Of a stretch of 12,200 nucleotides of DNA, positions 1 to 6,490 are shown piece after piece. Each line of letters opens with the position of its first letter. Within the stretch, counting starts at the first letter, position 1. The translations under genes and the position numbers were made by a program. This DNA is from Defluviitaleaceae bacterium (GTDB taxonomy: Bacteria; Bacillota; Clostridia; Lachnospirales; WRAA01), in assembly GCA_009780445.1 (NCBI GenBank), contig WRAA01000037.1, forward strand, positions 1 through 12,200, read 5' to 3'. The notes beneath the pieces were generated by a model that was not told the origin of the DNA, did no database searches, and was given only the letters and a program-made list of their open reading frames with translations.

Positions 1-123
1 ATACCCGCGCACTTCTACCGCATGTCGCCGTTTATCGCCACGCTGATAGTTCTGGCCTTTACGTCCAAGAACACCATGGCTCCAAAGGCCGTTGGCCAGC
101 CCTACGACAAGGGCGGACGCTAG
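1..123 (+). CDS. ABC transporter permease, C-terminal end (partial)
   Basis: Only the last 40 codons are present, reading in frame from base 1 to the TAG at 121-123; the 5' end lies outside the window. The peptide contains one hydrophobic segment (about residues 8-24, MSPFIATLIVLAF) followed by a short polar tail ending APKAVGQPYDKGGR. This arrangement, a final membrane helix and then a PxAxGxPY-type tail, resembles the C-terminus of the BMP-type (simple sugar/nucleoside) ABC permease family. The protein would sit in the cytoplasmic membrane as one of two permeases for a nucleoside or sugar. The stop codon directly abuts the trmL start, so the two genes are probably co-transcribed. The family call rests on a short stretch and is moderate. 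Confidence 0.6.
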   Translation: MPAHFYRMSPFIATLIVLAFTSKNTMAPKAVGQPYDKGGR

Positions 124-585
124 ATGCTGAATGTAGTTCTGTACGCGCCCGAAATTGCCATGAACACCGGCAATATCGGGCGCACCTGTTCTGTGACGGG
201 TTCGCGCCTGCACCTTATCCACCCTCTTGGCTTCGTGATAGACGACAGGAAGCTGGCGCGGGCGGGCATGGACTATTGGCACGATCTGGATGTTTCGTTC
301 TACGAAAATTTCGAGACCTTTAAACGCCGCAATAACAACCCGCGCGTCTACATGGTCGAGACCGGCGCGGCGCGAACCTATTCAGACATACGCTTCGCGC
401 CGGGCGACTTCATAATGTTCGGCAGTGAATCCGCCGGCATCCCCCGCGAAATTCTGGACGCTTACGCCGACACGGCTCTGCGTATTCCCATGCGCAAAGG
501 CTCAAGATCCCTCAACCTTGCAAGCTCCGCCGCCGTCGTCATTTTCGAAGCGTTGCGACAGCATGATTTTACCGGCCTTTCGTGA
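124..585 (+). CDS. trmL: tRNA (cytidine(34)-2'-O)-methyltransferase TrmL (SPOUT family)
   Basis: The 153-residue product has the length and all three hallmark motifs of TrmL/YibK SpoU-type methyltransferases: NTGNIGR at 14-20, FGSESAGIP at 99-107, and the knot-forming IPMRKGSRSLNLASS at 121-135. In this family the C-terminal trefoil knot binds S-adenosylmethionine and a homodimer methylates the 2'-OH of wobble nucleotide 34 in tRNA-Leu isoacceptors in the cytoplasm. The ATG follows the upstream permease stop with no gap; a weak GGGCGG upstream (about 111-116) and translational coupling probably drive initiation. Pairing with an ABC permease has no obvious functional logic and is likely just operon packing. 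No clear terminator was seen between this gene and the SASP gene. Confidence 0.93.
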   Translation: MLNVVLYAPEIAMNTGNIGRTCSVTGSRLHLIHPLGFVIDDRKLARAGMDYWHDLDVSFYENFETFKRRNNNPRVYMVETGAARTYSDIRFAPGDFIMFGSESAGIPREILDAYADTALRIPMRKGSRSLNLASSAAVVIFEALRQHDFTGLS

Positions 586-703
586 TATTACCTCTTATAA
601 AACACTGGCATACGGCAATAATATGATTGTGGCACATGTAACAGCCGAGAGGCGATGACGATGTGTGCCGCAAACTCATATTTCGATACAGTCGAAACCC
701 ATT

Positions 704-709
704 GGAGGT
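704..709 (+). promoter_or_regulatory. Ribosome binding site setting the SASP start
   Basis: GGAGGT lies 6 nt before the ATG at 716. It selects this ATG over an in-frame GTG at 665, which has no comparable site and would add 17 residues foreign to the SASP family. Confidence 0.8.
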
Positions 710-715
710 AACATC

Positions 716-946
716 ATGAACAACAATACAAGCAGCAACCGCAAGGCAGTGCCTGAAGCACGCGCCGCGCTCGACCAGTTCAAGTACGAAGTAGCCGGCG
801 AAATCGGCGTTCCGCTCAAGCAAGGTTATAACGGCGACCTTACTTCGGCTCAAAACGGATCTGTAGGCGGCTACATGGTCAAGAAGATGATCGAAGCCCA
901 GGAGCGTCAGATGGCTGGAAGCTCCGGCTACAAGCCCGGTAACTAA
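716..946 (+). CDS. Alpha/beta-type small acid-soluble spore protein (SASP)
   Basis: The 76-residue product matches the family in size and sequence. Two conserved blocks are present: ALDQFKYEVAGEIGV (18-32), which contains the germination-protease site region YEVAGE (24-29, expected cleavage after E25), and NGSVGGYMVKKMIEAQ (47-62), the DNA-binding helix region. In this family the protein is made in the forespore, coats spore DNA, holds it in an A-like form that protects against UV and other damage, and is degraded at germination. The gene stands alone between trmL and a strong terminator, as expected for a sporulation-timed unit. A sigma-G promoter is expected upstream, but I could not place one convincingly. 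Its presence marks the host as an endospore former. Which ssp paralogue this is cannot be decided. Confidence 0.95.
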   Translation: MNNNTSSNRKAVPEARAALDQFKYEVAGEIGVPLKQGYNGDLTSAQNGSVGGYMVKKMIEAQERQMAGSSGYKPGN

Positions 947-964
947 GTAATCCAACGCAAAACG

Positions 965-998
965 CAAGAACCCGCCGGATTTGTCCGTCGGGTTCTTG
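965..998 (+). terminator. Intrinsic terminator after the SASP gene
   Basis: A 15-position stem (965-979 with 984-998) has a single C-T mismatch, a TTTG loop (980-983) and a moderately T-rich tail (TTGTTGTTAG). It starts 19 nt after the SASP stop and separates that gene from the vanX-like gene. Confidence 0.85.
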
Positions 999-1024
999 TT
1001 GTTAGTGCCGAAGTATGCTATACT
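996..1024 (+). promoter_or_regulatory. Candidate promoter for the dipeptidase-DUF819-aminopeptidase unit
   Basis: TTGTTG (996-1001), a 17-nt spacer and TATACT (1019-1024) with an extended TG two bases upstream (1016-1017). The -35 half is weak and overlaps the tail of the SASP terminator. Predicted initiation near 1031 would leave a leader of only about 10 nt that begins at the ribosome binding site, so the call is tentative. Confidence 0.35.
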
Positions 1025-1040
1025 TACGCGGGAGGTGCGT

Positions 1041-1661
1041 ATGCAATATAGTTTTCCGAAAGGTTTTGTGTACCTTAGCGACAGAGTGCCGGACATTATC
1101 CAGGACGTGCGCTACTACTCAACCTATAACTTGGTGGGCGCGAGGTTTGAGGGGTATGAATCTCCGGTTATAATCTGTACCGAGGAGGTGGCGGATGCTC
1201 TGTGTGCGGTGAGCGGCAAGATGTCTGCCGCGGGTTATGTGTTGAAGGTGTTTGACGCGTACAGGCCGCAGATGGCGGTGGATCATATTGTGAGATGGGC
1301 GGGAGACGTGGCCGACAACAGGATGAAACCATACTTCTACCCGAATATCGGCAAGGACAGGATCATTCCCGGAGGTTATGTCGCGCCGAGGTCAGGTCAT
1401 ACGCGGGGCAGCGCGATAGACCTGACGCTGGTGAGCAAGCAGACAGGGCAGGAGCTGGACATGGGTACGCCGTTTGACTTCATGGACAAGCGGTCCAACC
1501 ACGGCGCGGCGGATATTACGCCCGAACAGGAGGGCAACCGCGCAATTTTGAAAAATGTTATGATGGAACACGGCTTCCTTGCATATAACAAGGAGTGGTG
1601 GCATTACGTGTTAAAAGAGGAAGCGTATCCCGATACGTACTTCAACTTTAAGATTAACTAG
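1041..1661 (+). CDS. D-alanyl-D-alanine dipeptidase, VanX/DdpX type (M15D)
   Basis: The 206-residue protein is close to the usual VanX length (about 200) and has no signal peptide, so it should be cytoplasmic. Its zinc site is intact: SGHTRGSAIDLTL (118-130) provides H120 and D127, and EWWH (185-188) provides the general base E185 and third ligand H188. FDAYRPQ (71-77) carries R75, equivalent to the transition-state arginine of VanX. The enzyme hydrolyses the D-Ala-D-Ala dipeptide. The ATG at 1041 was chosen because GGAGGT at 1031-1036 precedes it; a longer in-frame version from 981 starts inside the upstream terminator. No vanH, vanA/B or vanRS is adjacent, and the DUF819 and M29 neighbours fit catabolic salvage of cell-wall dipeptide better than glycopeptide resistance (inference). 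Confidence 0.92.
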   Translation: MQYSFPKGFVYLSDRVPDIIQDVRYYSTYNLVGARFEGYESPVIICTEEVADALCAVSGKMSAAGYVLKVFDAYRPQMAVDHIVRWAGDVADNRMKPYFYPNIGKDRIIPGGYVAPRSGHTRGSAIDLTLVSKQTGQELDMGTPFDFMDKRSNHGAADITPEQEGNRAILKNVMMEHGFLAYNKEWWHYVLKEEAYPDTYFNFKIN

Positions 1662-1667
1662 GGAGGT
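1662..1667 (+). promoter_or_regulatory. Ribosome binding site deciding the DUF819 start
   Basis: GGAGGT directly follows the dipeptidase stop. The ATG at 1668 touches it and is too close to be used, whereas the ATG at 1674 sits 6 nt away. The latter is therefore the likely start. Confidence 0.75.
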
Positions 1668-1673
1668 ATGGTC

Positions 1674-2876
1674 ATGGCAGAAACTGCAACAACGTTGATC
1701 GCGCCGGATGACACGGTGCTGATGTGGGTCGCCCTTCTGGGCATTGTCGGCGCGGCTGTTTCGATGGAAGGGAAGTGGAAGTGGGCAAAGACCGTCAGCT
1801 CCATGGTCATATGCATCATCCTGGGCATTGCTCTGGCGAACTTTAGGGTAATACCCTTCGCGTCGCCGGTGTACGGCAATGTCAGCGGGATACTGCTGCC
1901 GCTGGCGATCCCCCTGCTGCTGTTCAAGTCTGACTTGAAGCGGATCATCAAGGAGTCCGGCCAGTTCTTCGTGATCTACAACATAATCGCCGCCATCTGC
2001 TTTGTGGGCGCGCTGCTGATTCCGCTGATATTCGGCAATGTCGAGGGTATCAGGGAATACGCCGCCGCGCAGACAGGCGGGTTCATCGGCGGCACAGTGA
2101 ACGTCGTGGCGTTGTCGCAGATCTTCGCGCTTACGCCGGAGTTCCTCTTCGGCATCACAATCGTGGGCAACTTCTTCGTGGCGGTGATGGTGTTCTTCAT
2201 CAACATCATCTACAGGAGCGAATATATCCGCAAGAACTTTAGAATCGGCGCGGACGAGGAAGATCTTTCCGAAGCCGAAGTCGTTACAGACGGCGCGGCG
2301 CCGACGCAGATCAGCATGGTAAGCATCATGCAGTGCCTGGCCATTGCTTTTGCCGTTTTTGGCACGTCGTCGGTGATAACGCGGTGGGTCAACTCTATCG
2401 ACGGACTGGGCTTCGTTACGCGGCAGATCTTCGGCAACAACTTCATCCTGATGACGTTTATCACTGTGGCCTTGGCGACGATATTCCCTAAGTTTTTAAC
2501 AAATGTCAAGGGCGCGTCGGAGATCGGCACCTTGCTGATGCTGGTGTGGTTCGTCACTATCGGCACAACGGCGAATATCGCGCTGATCGTTTCGTCCGGA
2601 CTGATAGTGCTGTTTTCGTACACTATGGTGTTTATCATGGCGACAGTGGGCATACTGTTTTGCGCGAAGAAGTTTAACTGGCGCGTGGAAGGGCCTCTGG
2701 CCTCGCTTAACGCCTGCATCGGCGGGCCGCCGACGGTGGCCGCCCTGGTCGCAACCATGAAGTGGAACAAGATCCTTGTGCCGCTGATCCTCATGGCTCT
2801 GTGGGGCGTAATCATCGGCAATCTGACGGGCATTGCCATAGGCAACATCTGGGGAGCGTTGCCGTTTAGCGGGTAA
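1674..2876 (+). CDS. DUF819 family integral membrane protein, probable transporter
   Basis: The 400-residue product is strongly hydrophobic, with about ten to twelve membrane segments (for example about 14-31, 41-58, 68-86, 98-120, 158-182, 216-236, 255-273, 305-332, 366-392) and one long charged loop (about 183-214). Two related glycine-rich signatures, GGFIGGTVNVVALSQ (135-149) and CIGGPPTVAALVATM (348-362), occupy equivalent places in the two halves. That suggests an internally duplicated, inverted-repeat transporter fold; as I recall, DUF819 (YjcL-like) is grouped with the CPA/anion-transporter clan. Substrate is unknown. The start lies 12 nt after the vanX-like stop, and aminopeptidases follow, so import or export of dipeptides or amino acids is a reasonable inference but is not shown by the sequence. 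Confidence 0.85.
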   Translation: MAETATTLIAPDDTVLMWVALLGIVGAAVSMEGKWKWAKTVSSMVICIILGIALANFRVIPFASPVYGNVSGILLPLAIPLLLFKSDLKRIIKESGQFFVIYNIIAAICFVGALLIPLIFGNVEGIREYAAAQTGGFIGGTVNVVALSQIFALTPEFLFGITIVGNFFVAVMVFFINIIYRSEYIRKNFRIGADEEDLSEAEVVTDGAAPTQISMVSIMQCLAIAFAVFGTSSVITRWVNSIDGLGFVTRQIFGNNFILMTFITVALATIFPKFLTNVKGASEIGTLLMLVWFVTIGTTANIALIVSSGLIVLFSYTMVFIMATVGILFCAKKFNWRVEGPLASLNACIGGPPTVAALVATMKWNKILVPLILMALWGVIIGNLTGIAIGNIWGALPFSG

Positions 2877-2929
2877 TACTGCCGCTTAGCGGCTTACGAC
2901 ATACAATTTACTAATGAGGAGATGGGTGC

Positions 2930-4150
2930 ATGGATATCAAGAGGCAGGAAAGTTATGCCGAACTGATCGTAAAAAAGGGCGTGAACGTGCAGGAGGGGCA
3001 GAAGGTTGTGATACGCGCGGATATCGGCAGTGCGCCGTTTGTGCGGATCGTGGCCAAGGCCGCGTATGACGCGGGCGCGTCCCAGGTTATAATGAACTGG
3101 GCGGACGAGGTTATCACAAGGATGAACTACCTGCGCGCTGACGCGGAAGTGTTCAAGAGCATCGAGCCGTGGCGCGTACAGTTCTTCAAGGACTATGACG
3201 ACGCGGGCGCGTGCTTCATCAACATTATTTCGGACGATCCGGACCTGCTGGCGGGTGTGGAGCCGGAGCGCATCAAGAACGCGGCAAAGGCCACGGGCAT
3301 CGGCCTGGCGGAACACCGCCGCCTCACAATGGGCAACCACGTGCGCTGGACGATCGCGGGCGTTCCTTCGCCGGCCTGGGCGGCCAAGGTGTTCCCGAAC
3401 CTACCCGAAGCCGGAGCTGTTGAGGCTCTGTGGGAGAAGATCATAGAATCCTCACGCGTACACCAAGACGCGCTTGCCACGTGGGAAGCGCACGACAAGG
3501 TGTTCAAGGAGAAGGTGGAGTTCCTGAACAAGGCCGCCTTCAAACAGCTAAGCTTCAAGAACTCGCTTGGCACGGACATCACCATGGAGCTTCCGCAAGG
3601 GCATTTCTGGAAGGGCGGCTCCGCGCCGGACACCAAGGGTGTGGACTTCTTCCCGAACATCCCCACGGAGGAAGTGTTCACCCTGCCGAACTGCCACACG
3701 GCAAACGGCAGAGTCGTGGCGTCCATGCCGCTGACCTACAACGGCGTAACCATCGAGAACTTTGAGCTGACCTTCAAGGACGGCAAGGTCGTGGCCTACA
3801 AGGCGGAGAAGAACGAGGCCGCGCTGGCAAGCATCCTGGAGCTGGACGAAGGCGCGGGGATGCTGGGCGAAATCGCGCTGGTGCCGTACAAGTCTCCCAT
3901 CTCCGAGATGAAGCTGCTGTTTAACTGCACCCTGTACGATGAGAACGCGTCCTGCCACTTCGCCCTGGGCAAGGCCTACCCGATGATACACGGCTACGAA
4001 GATCTGCCCAAGGACGAGGCGCTAAAGCGCGGCGTGAACGAGTCCATCACCCATGTGGACTTCATGTTCGGCACGGCGGATATGGAAATCACGGGCATCA
4101 CCGCGGAGGGCAAGGAAGTTGTGGTGTTTGCCGGCGGAAACTGGGCGTAG
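2930..4150 (+). CDS. M29 family metallo-aminopeptidase (AmpS/PepS type), copy 1
   Basis: This 406-residue cytoplasmic protein has the full length and motif order of M29 (thermophilic-type) aminopeptidases. Expected metal ligands are visible: E248 in NIPTEEVFTLP (243-253), E314 in MLGEIALVP (311-319), H343 in ENASCHFALGKAYP (338-351), and H375 and D377 in SITHVDFMFG (372-381). Y350 is at the place of the family's catalytic tyrosine. The family uses two metal ions (Zn, Co or Mn) to remove N-terminal residues from short peptides, often as a dimer with an enclosed active site. AGGAG at 2917-2921 sits 8 nt before the ATG. A 53-nt gap separates it from DUF819, with a small GCCGC-TTA-GCGGC dyad (2881-2893) that lacks a T-run. 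The likely role is peptide breakdown alongside the vanX-like enzyme. Confidence 0.92.
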   Translation: MDIKRQESYAELIVKKGVNVQEGQKVVIRADIGSAPFVRIVAKAAYDAGASQVIMNWADEVITRMNYLRADAEVFKSIEPWRVQFFKDYDDAGACFINIISDDPDLLAGVEPERIKNAAKATGIGLAEHRRLTMGNHVRWTIAGVPSPAWAAKVFPNLPEAGAVEALWEKIIESSRVHQDALATWEAHDKVFKEKVEFLNKAAFKQLSFKNSLGTDITMELPQGHFWKGGSAPDTKGVDFFPNIPTEEVFTLPNCHTANGRVVASMPLTYNGVTIENFELTFKDGKVVAYKAEKNEAALASILELDEGAGMLGEIALVPYKSPISEMKLLFNCTLYDENASCHFALGKAYPMIHGYEDLPKDEALKRGVNESITHVDFMFGTADMEITGITAEGKEVVVFAGGNWA

Positions 4151-4151
4151 C

Positions 4152-5372
4152 ATGGAGCGGCGTATCAGAGCCTACGCGGAACTTATTGTGCGCAAGGGTG
4201 TGAACGTGCAGTCCGGCCAGAGGGTCGTCATCACCGCGGACACCGAGACAGCCGCCTTTGTGCGGCTTCTGGCGGACGCGGCCTACAACGCCGGCGCGGC
4301 GCACGTCCACGTACATTGGGCAGACGAGGCCGTGTCCAAGATGATGTACCTTCGGGCAGACCACGAGGCTCTCCGGCGCGTGGATCCTTGGCGCGTGGAG
4401 TATTACAGATACTACGACGGCATCAACGCCTGCTACATCTTCATAGATTCCGACGATCCGGAGCTTCTGTCCGAAGTGGAGCCGGAGCGTATCAAGGACG
4501 CGTCGAAGTCCACCGGCACGGCGTTTAAGGCGCACGACGAAATGATCTCCGCAAACCGCGTCCGCTGGACGGTGGCCGGCGTTCCGTCGCGGGCGTGGGC
4601 GGCGAAGGTGTTTCCTGATCTCGCGGAAGAAGAGGCTGTTGGTGCGCTGTGGGCGAAGATCCTGGGAGCTTCGCGGGTGGACGTTGACCCGGTCGCGGCT
4701 TGGCAGGAACACGACAGAATGTTCAAGGAGCGGCTGAACTTCCTGAACGGCTCCGCCTTTGCGGCTCTGCGCTTTACCAACGCGCTTGGCACAGACCTGC
4801 GGCTGGAGCTTCCGCGCGGGCATTACTGGGAAGGCGGCTCCAACACCGCCGCCGACGGCAAGCACTTCTTCCCGAACATTCCCACGGAGGAAGTCTACAC
4901 CCTGCCGCATTGCCGGAGCGCGAAGGGGCGCGTCGTCGCGTCCATGCCGCTGACCTACAACGGCGTAACGATCGAGGACTTCGAGCTGGCCTTCGAGGCG
5001 GGTAGGGTGGTGTCGCACAAGGCCGGCAGGAACGCCAAGGTGCTGGAGGGTATTCTCGAGCTTGACGAGGGGGCGCGTATGCTGGGCGAAGTCGCCCTGG
5101 TGCCGCACCTCTCGCCGATATCGCGGATGAACACGCGCTTTCACAGCACTCTCTTCGACGAAAACGCATCCTGCCACCTTGCCCTGGGCAAGGCCTACCC
5201 CATGATACACGGCTATGACGGCCTTTCGCCGGAACAGGCCGAAGCCTGCGGCATCAACGACTCTATCACCCACGTAGACTTTATGTTCGGCACGGCGGAT
5301 CTTTGCGCAACAGGTTTCACCGCCGACGGCCGCGAAGTGCCAATCTTCATCAACGGCAACTGGGCAATTTGA
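4152..5372 (+). CDS. M29 family metallo-aminopeptidase (AmpS/PepS type), copy 2
   Basis: A tandem paralogue of the preceding gene, also 406 residues. Hand alignment without internal gaps gives about 246 identities over 405 positions (about 61%). All predicted metal ligands are kept: E247, E313, H342, H374 and D376, plus Y349. NGVTIE, VVASMPLTYN and SITHVDFMFG are identical blocks, while residues 70-100, 120-135 and 230-238 differ most, so substrate preference may have diverged. The ATG at 4152 begins one base after the first copy's TAG with no obvious ribosome binding site, implying translational coupling. An in-frame extension from 4053 lies inside copy 1 and has no family similarity. The TGA stop is built into the base of the downstream palindrome. 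Confidence 0.92.
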   Translation: MERRIRAYAELIVRKGVNVQSGQRVVITADTETAAFVRLLADAAYNAGAAHVHVHWADEAVSKMMYLRADHEALRRVDPWRVEYYRYYDGINACYIFIDSDDPELLSEVEPERIKDASKSTGTAFKAHDEMISANRVRWTVAGVPSRAWAAKVFPDLAEEEAVGALWAKILGASRVDVDPVAAWQEHDRMFKERLNFLNGSAFAALRFTNALGTDLRLELPRGHYWEGGSNTAADGKHFFPNIPTEEVYTLPHCRSAKGRVVASMPLTYNGVTIEDFELAFEAGRVVSHKAGRNAKVLEGILELDEGARMLGEVALVPHLSPISRMNTRFHSTLFDENASCHLALGKAYPMIHGYDGLSPEQAEACGINDSITHVDFMFGTADLCATGFTADGREVPIFINGNWAI

Positions 5373-5425
5373 CCATACAATAAGAGCGCGACGGCATCAA
5401 TCGTCGCGCTCTTATTGTATGGTCA
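5370..5425. terminator. Bidirectional terminator palindrome between convergent genes
   Basis: A perfect 24-bp inverted repeat (5370-5393 with 5402-5425) encloses an 8-nt loop (5394-5401). The inner half is GC-rich (GAGCGCGACG) and the outer half AT-rich (TTATTGTAT when read outward on either strand), so each strand has a terminator-like stem followed by a T-rich stretch. Each arm begins with TGA; on the + strand that is the stop codon of the second aminopeptidase. Confidence 0.85.
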
Positions 5426-5430
5426 TGTTA

Positions 5431-5590
5431 TAGCCATTCAACTTGAAAACATTCCAATCAAACTTGTCTTTTTGCGCAATTGCGTCGTCATTCGCTTCTA
5501 GCGTACCCTGTGGGTACGCGTCGTCCCTCATTCCTAGCACTTACGCAAAAATCCTGCGTTTGCTTGTAGTGTTTTCAAGTTGAATGGCTA
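5431..5590. mobile_element. MITE-like foldback element with 20-bp terminal inverted repeats
   Basis: The 20-base ends tagccattcaacttgaaaac (5431-5450) and its exact reverse complement (5571-5590) bound a 160-bp non-coding segment. TA dinucleotides flank both ends (5429-5430, 5591-5592), the pattern left by Tc1/mariner- or IS630-type transposition. Inside are a hairpin GCGTACCC-TGT-GGGTACGC (5501-5519), complementary blocks TTTTTGCG (5469-5476) and CGCAAAAA (5544-5551), the palindrome CGCAATTGCG (5475-5484), and an imperfect 21-bp direct repeat (5482-5502 and 5518-5538, 16/21 matching). No protein is encoded. The right end supplies the TAG stop of the adjacent WYL regulator. It could instead be an immobile intergenic repeat family; copies elsewhere in the genome would decide. 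Confidence 0.65.
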
Positions 5591-6490
5591 TACATAACGG
5601 TCGAAAATATTTTTGCCGATGGCTTGGATTTCCTCGGCAAGGCCGGCCGGCTCTAATACCTTGACCTTGCCCCCGAATCCGAGCAGCCAGCTTATCATAT
5701 AGTGCTTGTTATCGTAACCGATCTCAAAATACAGGCCATCGCCGGATTCATGGAAGCTATCCAGTCCATAGGCGTCGATAAGCAAGTACTTGACGGATTT
5801 ATCGAACATAGCCACAAGCGTATACTTATCTTCCAAGTGATGGTTAAAATCGCGTTTTTCGGGCGGGATGTTACGCTTGGCGAATTGTTCGTCGGTCGTA
5901 GTTATGTGCCAGAGCCGATGCAGCTTGAACATGCGCCAATCCTGCCGTTCAGTGCAAAAGCCAAACACGTACCATGATGTCCACTGAAAAACTACGATAT
6001 ACGGCTCAATGCGCCGGCGGCTCTCGCCTTTTTCGTAGAAGTAGTCGAACTCGATAATCTTGTCTTCAAAAATGGCTTGCTTAATGGTTTCAATCTTGGC
6101 GGTTAATTCTCCTTTATAGTGCGAAGCCAGGTCGATTACCACAGGCTCGTGCAAGGATACTACCGCGTCAGAATTTGCGCCCAGCTTATCTAAAGTGCGT
6201 TCAATCCGTGTTTGTTCCGATACGCTGCCAATGCCCTTGAGGGCGGCTATTATGCCCGACAACTCGCTTGCGGTCAGCACGCTTTTGTCCAGCTTAAAGC
6301 CCTCTGCAATGGAAATACCGCCGCCTGAACCTTGGCGGGTCACGACAGGTATTCCGGCTTGGCAGAGCGCGTCTATATCTCTGCTGATTGTGCGGCGGTT
6401 GACTTCAAACTTTTCGGCTAGATAGGGGGCTGTAACACGTTCGTTTTGTAACAAAATCGTGAGTATGCCCATCAGACGGTCAAGCTTCAT
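5588..6490 (-). CDS. HTH/WYL-domain transcriptional regulator (YafY/DeoR-like)
   Basis: The 300-residue protein has the usual three-part WYL-regulator layout. An N-terminal winged helix (1-60) has recognition region VNRRTISRDIDALCQAGIPV and wing RQGSGGGISI. A WYL domain (about 138-198) contains IIEFDYF, the RRRIEPY strand and the name-giving TSWYVFGFC stretch, followed by MFKLHRL. A C-terminal WCX domain spans about 223-298. Such proteins bind DNA and are thought to sense nucleic-acid or nucleotide ligands through the WYL domain. The ATG at 6490 overlaps the end of the J-domain gene by 11 nt, so it is the last gene of the chaperone operon and a candidate regulator of it. Its TAG stop comes from the adjacent repeat element; before that insertion it probably ended one residue later (see findings). 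Confidence 0.92.
   Translation of the reverse strand: MKLDRLMGILTILLQNERVTAPYLAEKFEVNRRTISRDIDALCQAGIPVVTRQGSGGGISIAEGFKLDKSVLTASELSGIIAALKGIGSVSEQTRIERTLDKLGANSDAVVSLHEPVVIDLASHYKGELTAKIETIKQAIFEDKIIEFDYFYEKGESRRRIEPYIVVFQWTSWYVFGFCTERQDWRMFKLHRLWHITTTDEQFAKRNIPPEKRDFNHHLEDKYTLVAMFDKSVKYLLIDAYGLDSFHESGDGLYFEIGYDNKHYMISWLLGFGGKVKVLEPAGLAEEIQAIGKNIFDRYV

Noticed and set aside
677..683. CATATTT as a sigma-G -10 element for the SASP gene
   Set aside because: A forespore promoter is expected, but no convincing -35 (GHATR) lies at the right spacing; GCATA at 608-612 is too far from any good -10.
665..715. N-terminal extension of the SASP gene from GTG 665
   Set aside because: There is no suitable ribosome binding site, the added residues are unlike the family, and GGAGGT at 704-709 clearly selects ATG 716.
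569..1096. 175-codon - strand frame spanning the SASP gene
   Set aside because: It runs antisense through a strongly supported SASP gene and its terminator, and no ribosome binding site or domain was found.
1041..1661. Vancomycin-resistance determinant
   Set aside because: The enzyme is VanX-like, but no vanH, D-Ala-D-Lac ligase or vanRS genes are adjacent, so resistance cannot be claimed.
2210..2848. 212-codon open frame opposite the DUF819 gene
   Set aside because: The complement of hydrophobic codons creates the open frame. It has no family signal and overlaps a clear membrane-protein gene.
2881..2893. GCCGC-TTA-GCGGC dyad between DUF819 and the first aminopeptidase as a terminator
   Set aside because: The 5-bp stem has no following T-run and the gap is only 53 nt, so read-through within one operon is more likely.
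4098..5273. 391-codon open frame on the - strand opposite the second aminopeptidase
   Set aside because: It is fully antisense to a well-supported enzyme gene. Its arginine-, valine- and histidine-rich translation shows no recognisable domain, as expected from reverse-frame reading of GC-rich codons.
5451..5570. CRISPR-like or coding content inside the foldback element
   Set aside because: There is only one imperfect direct repeat pair, with no regular spacing and no open frame with a start and ribosome binding site.
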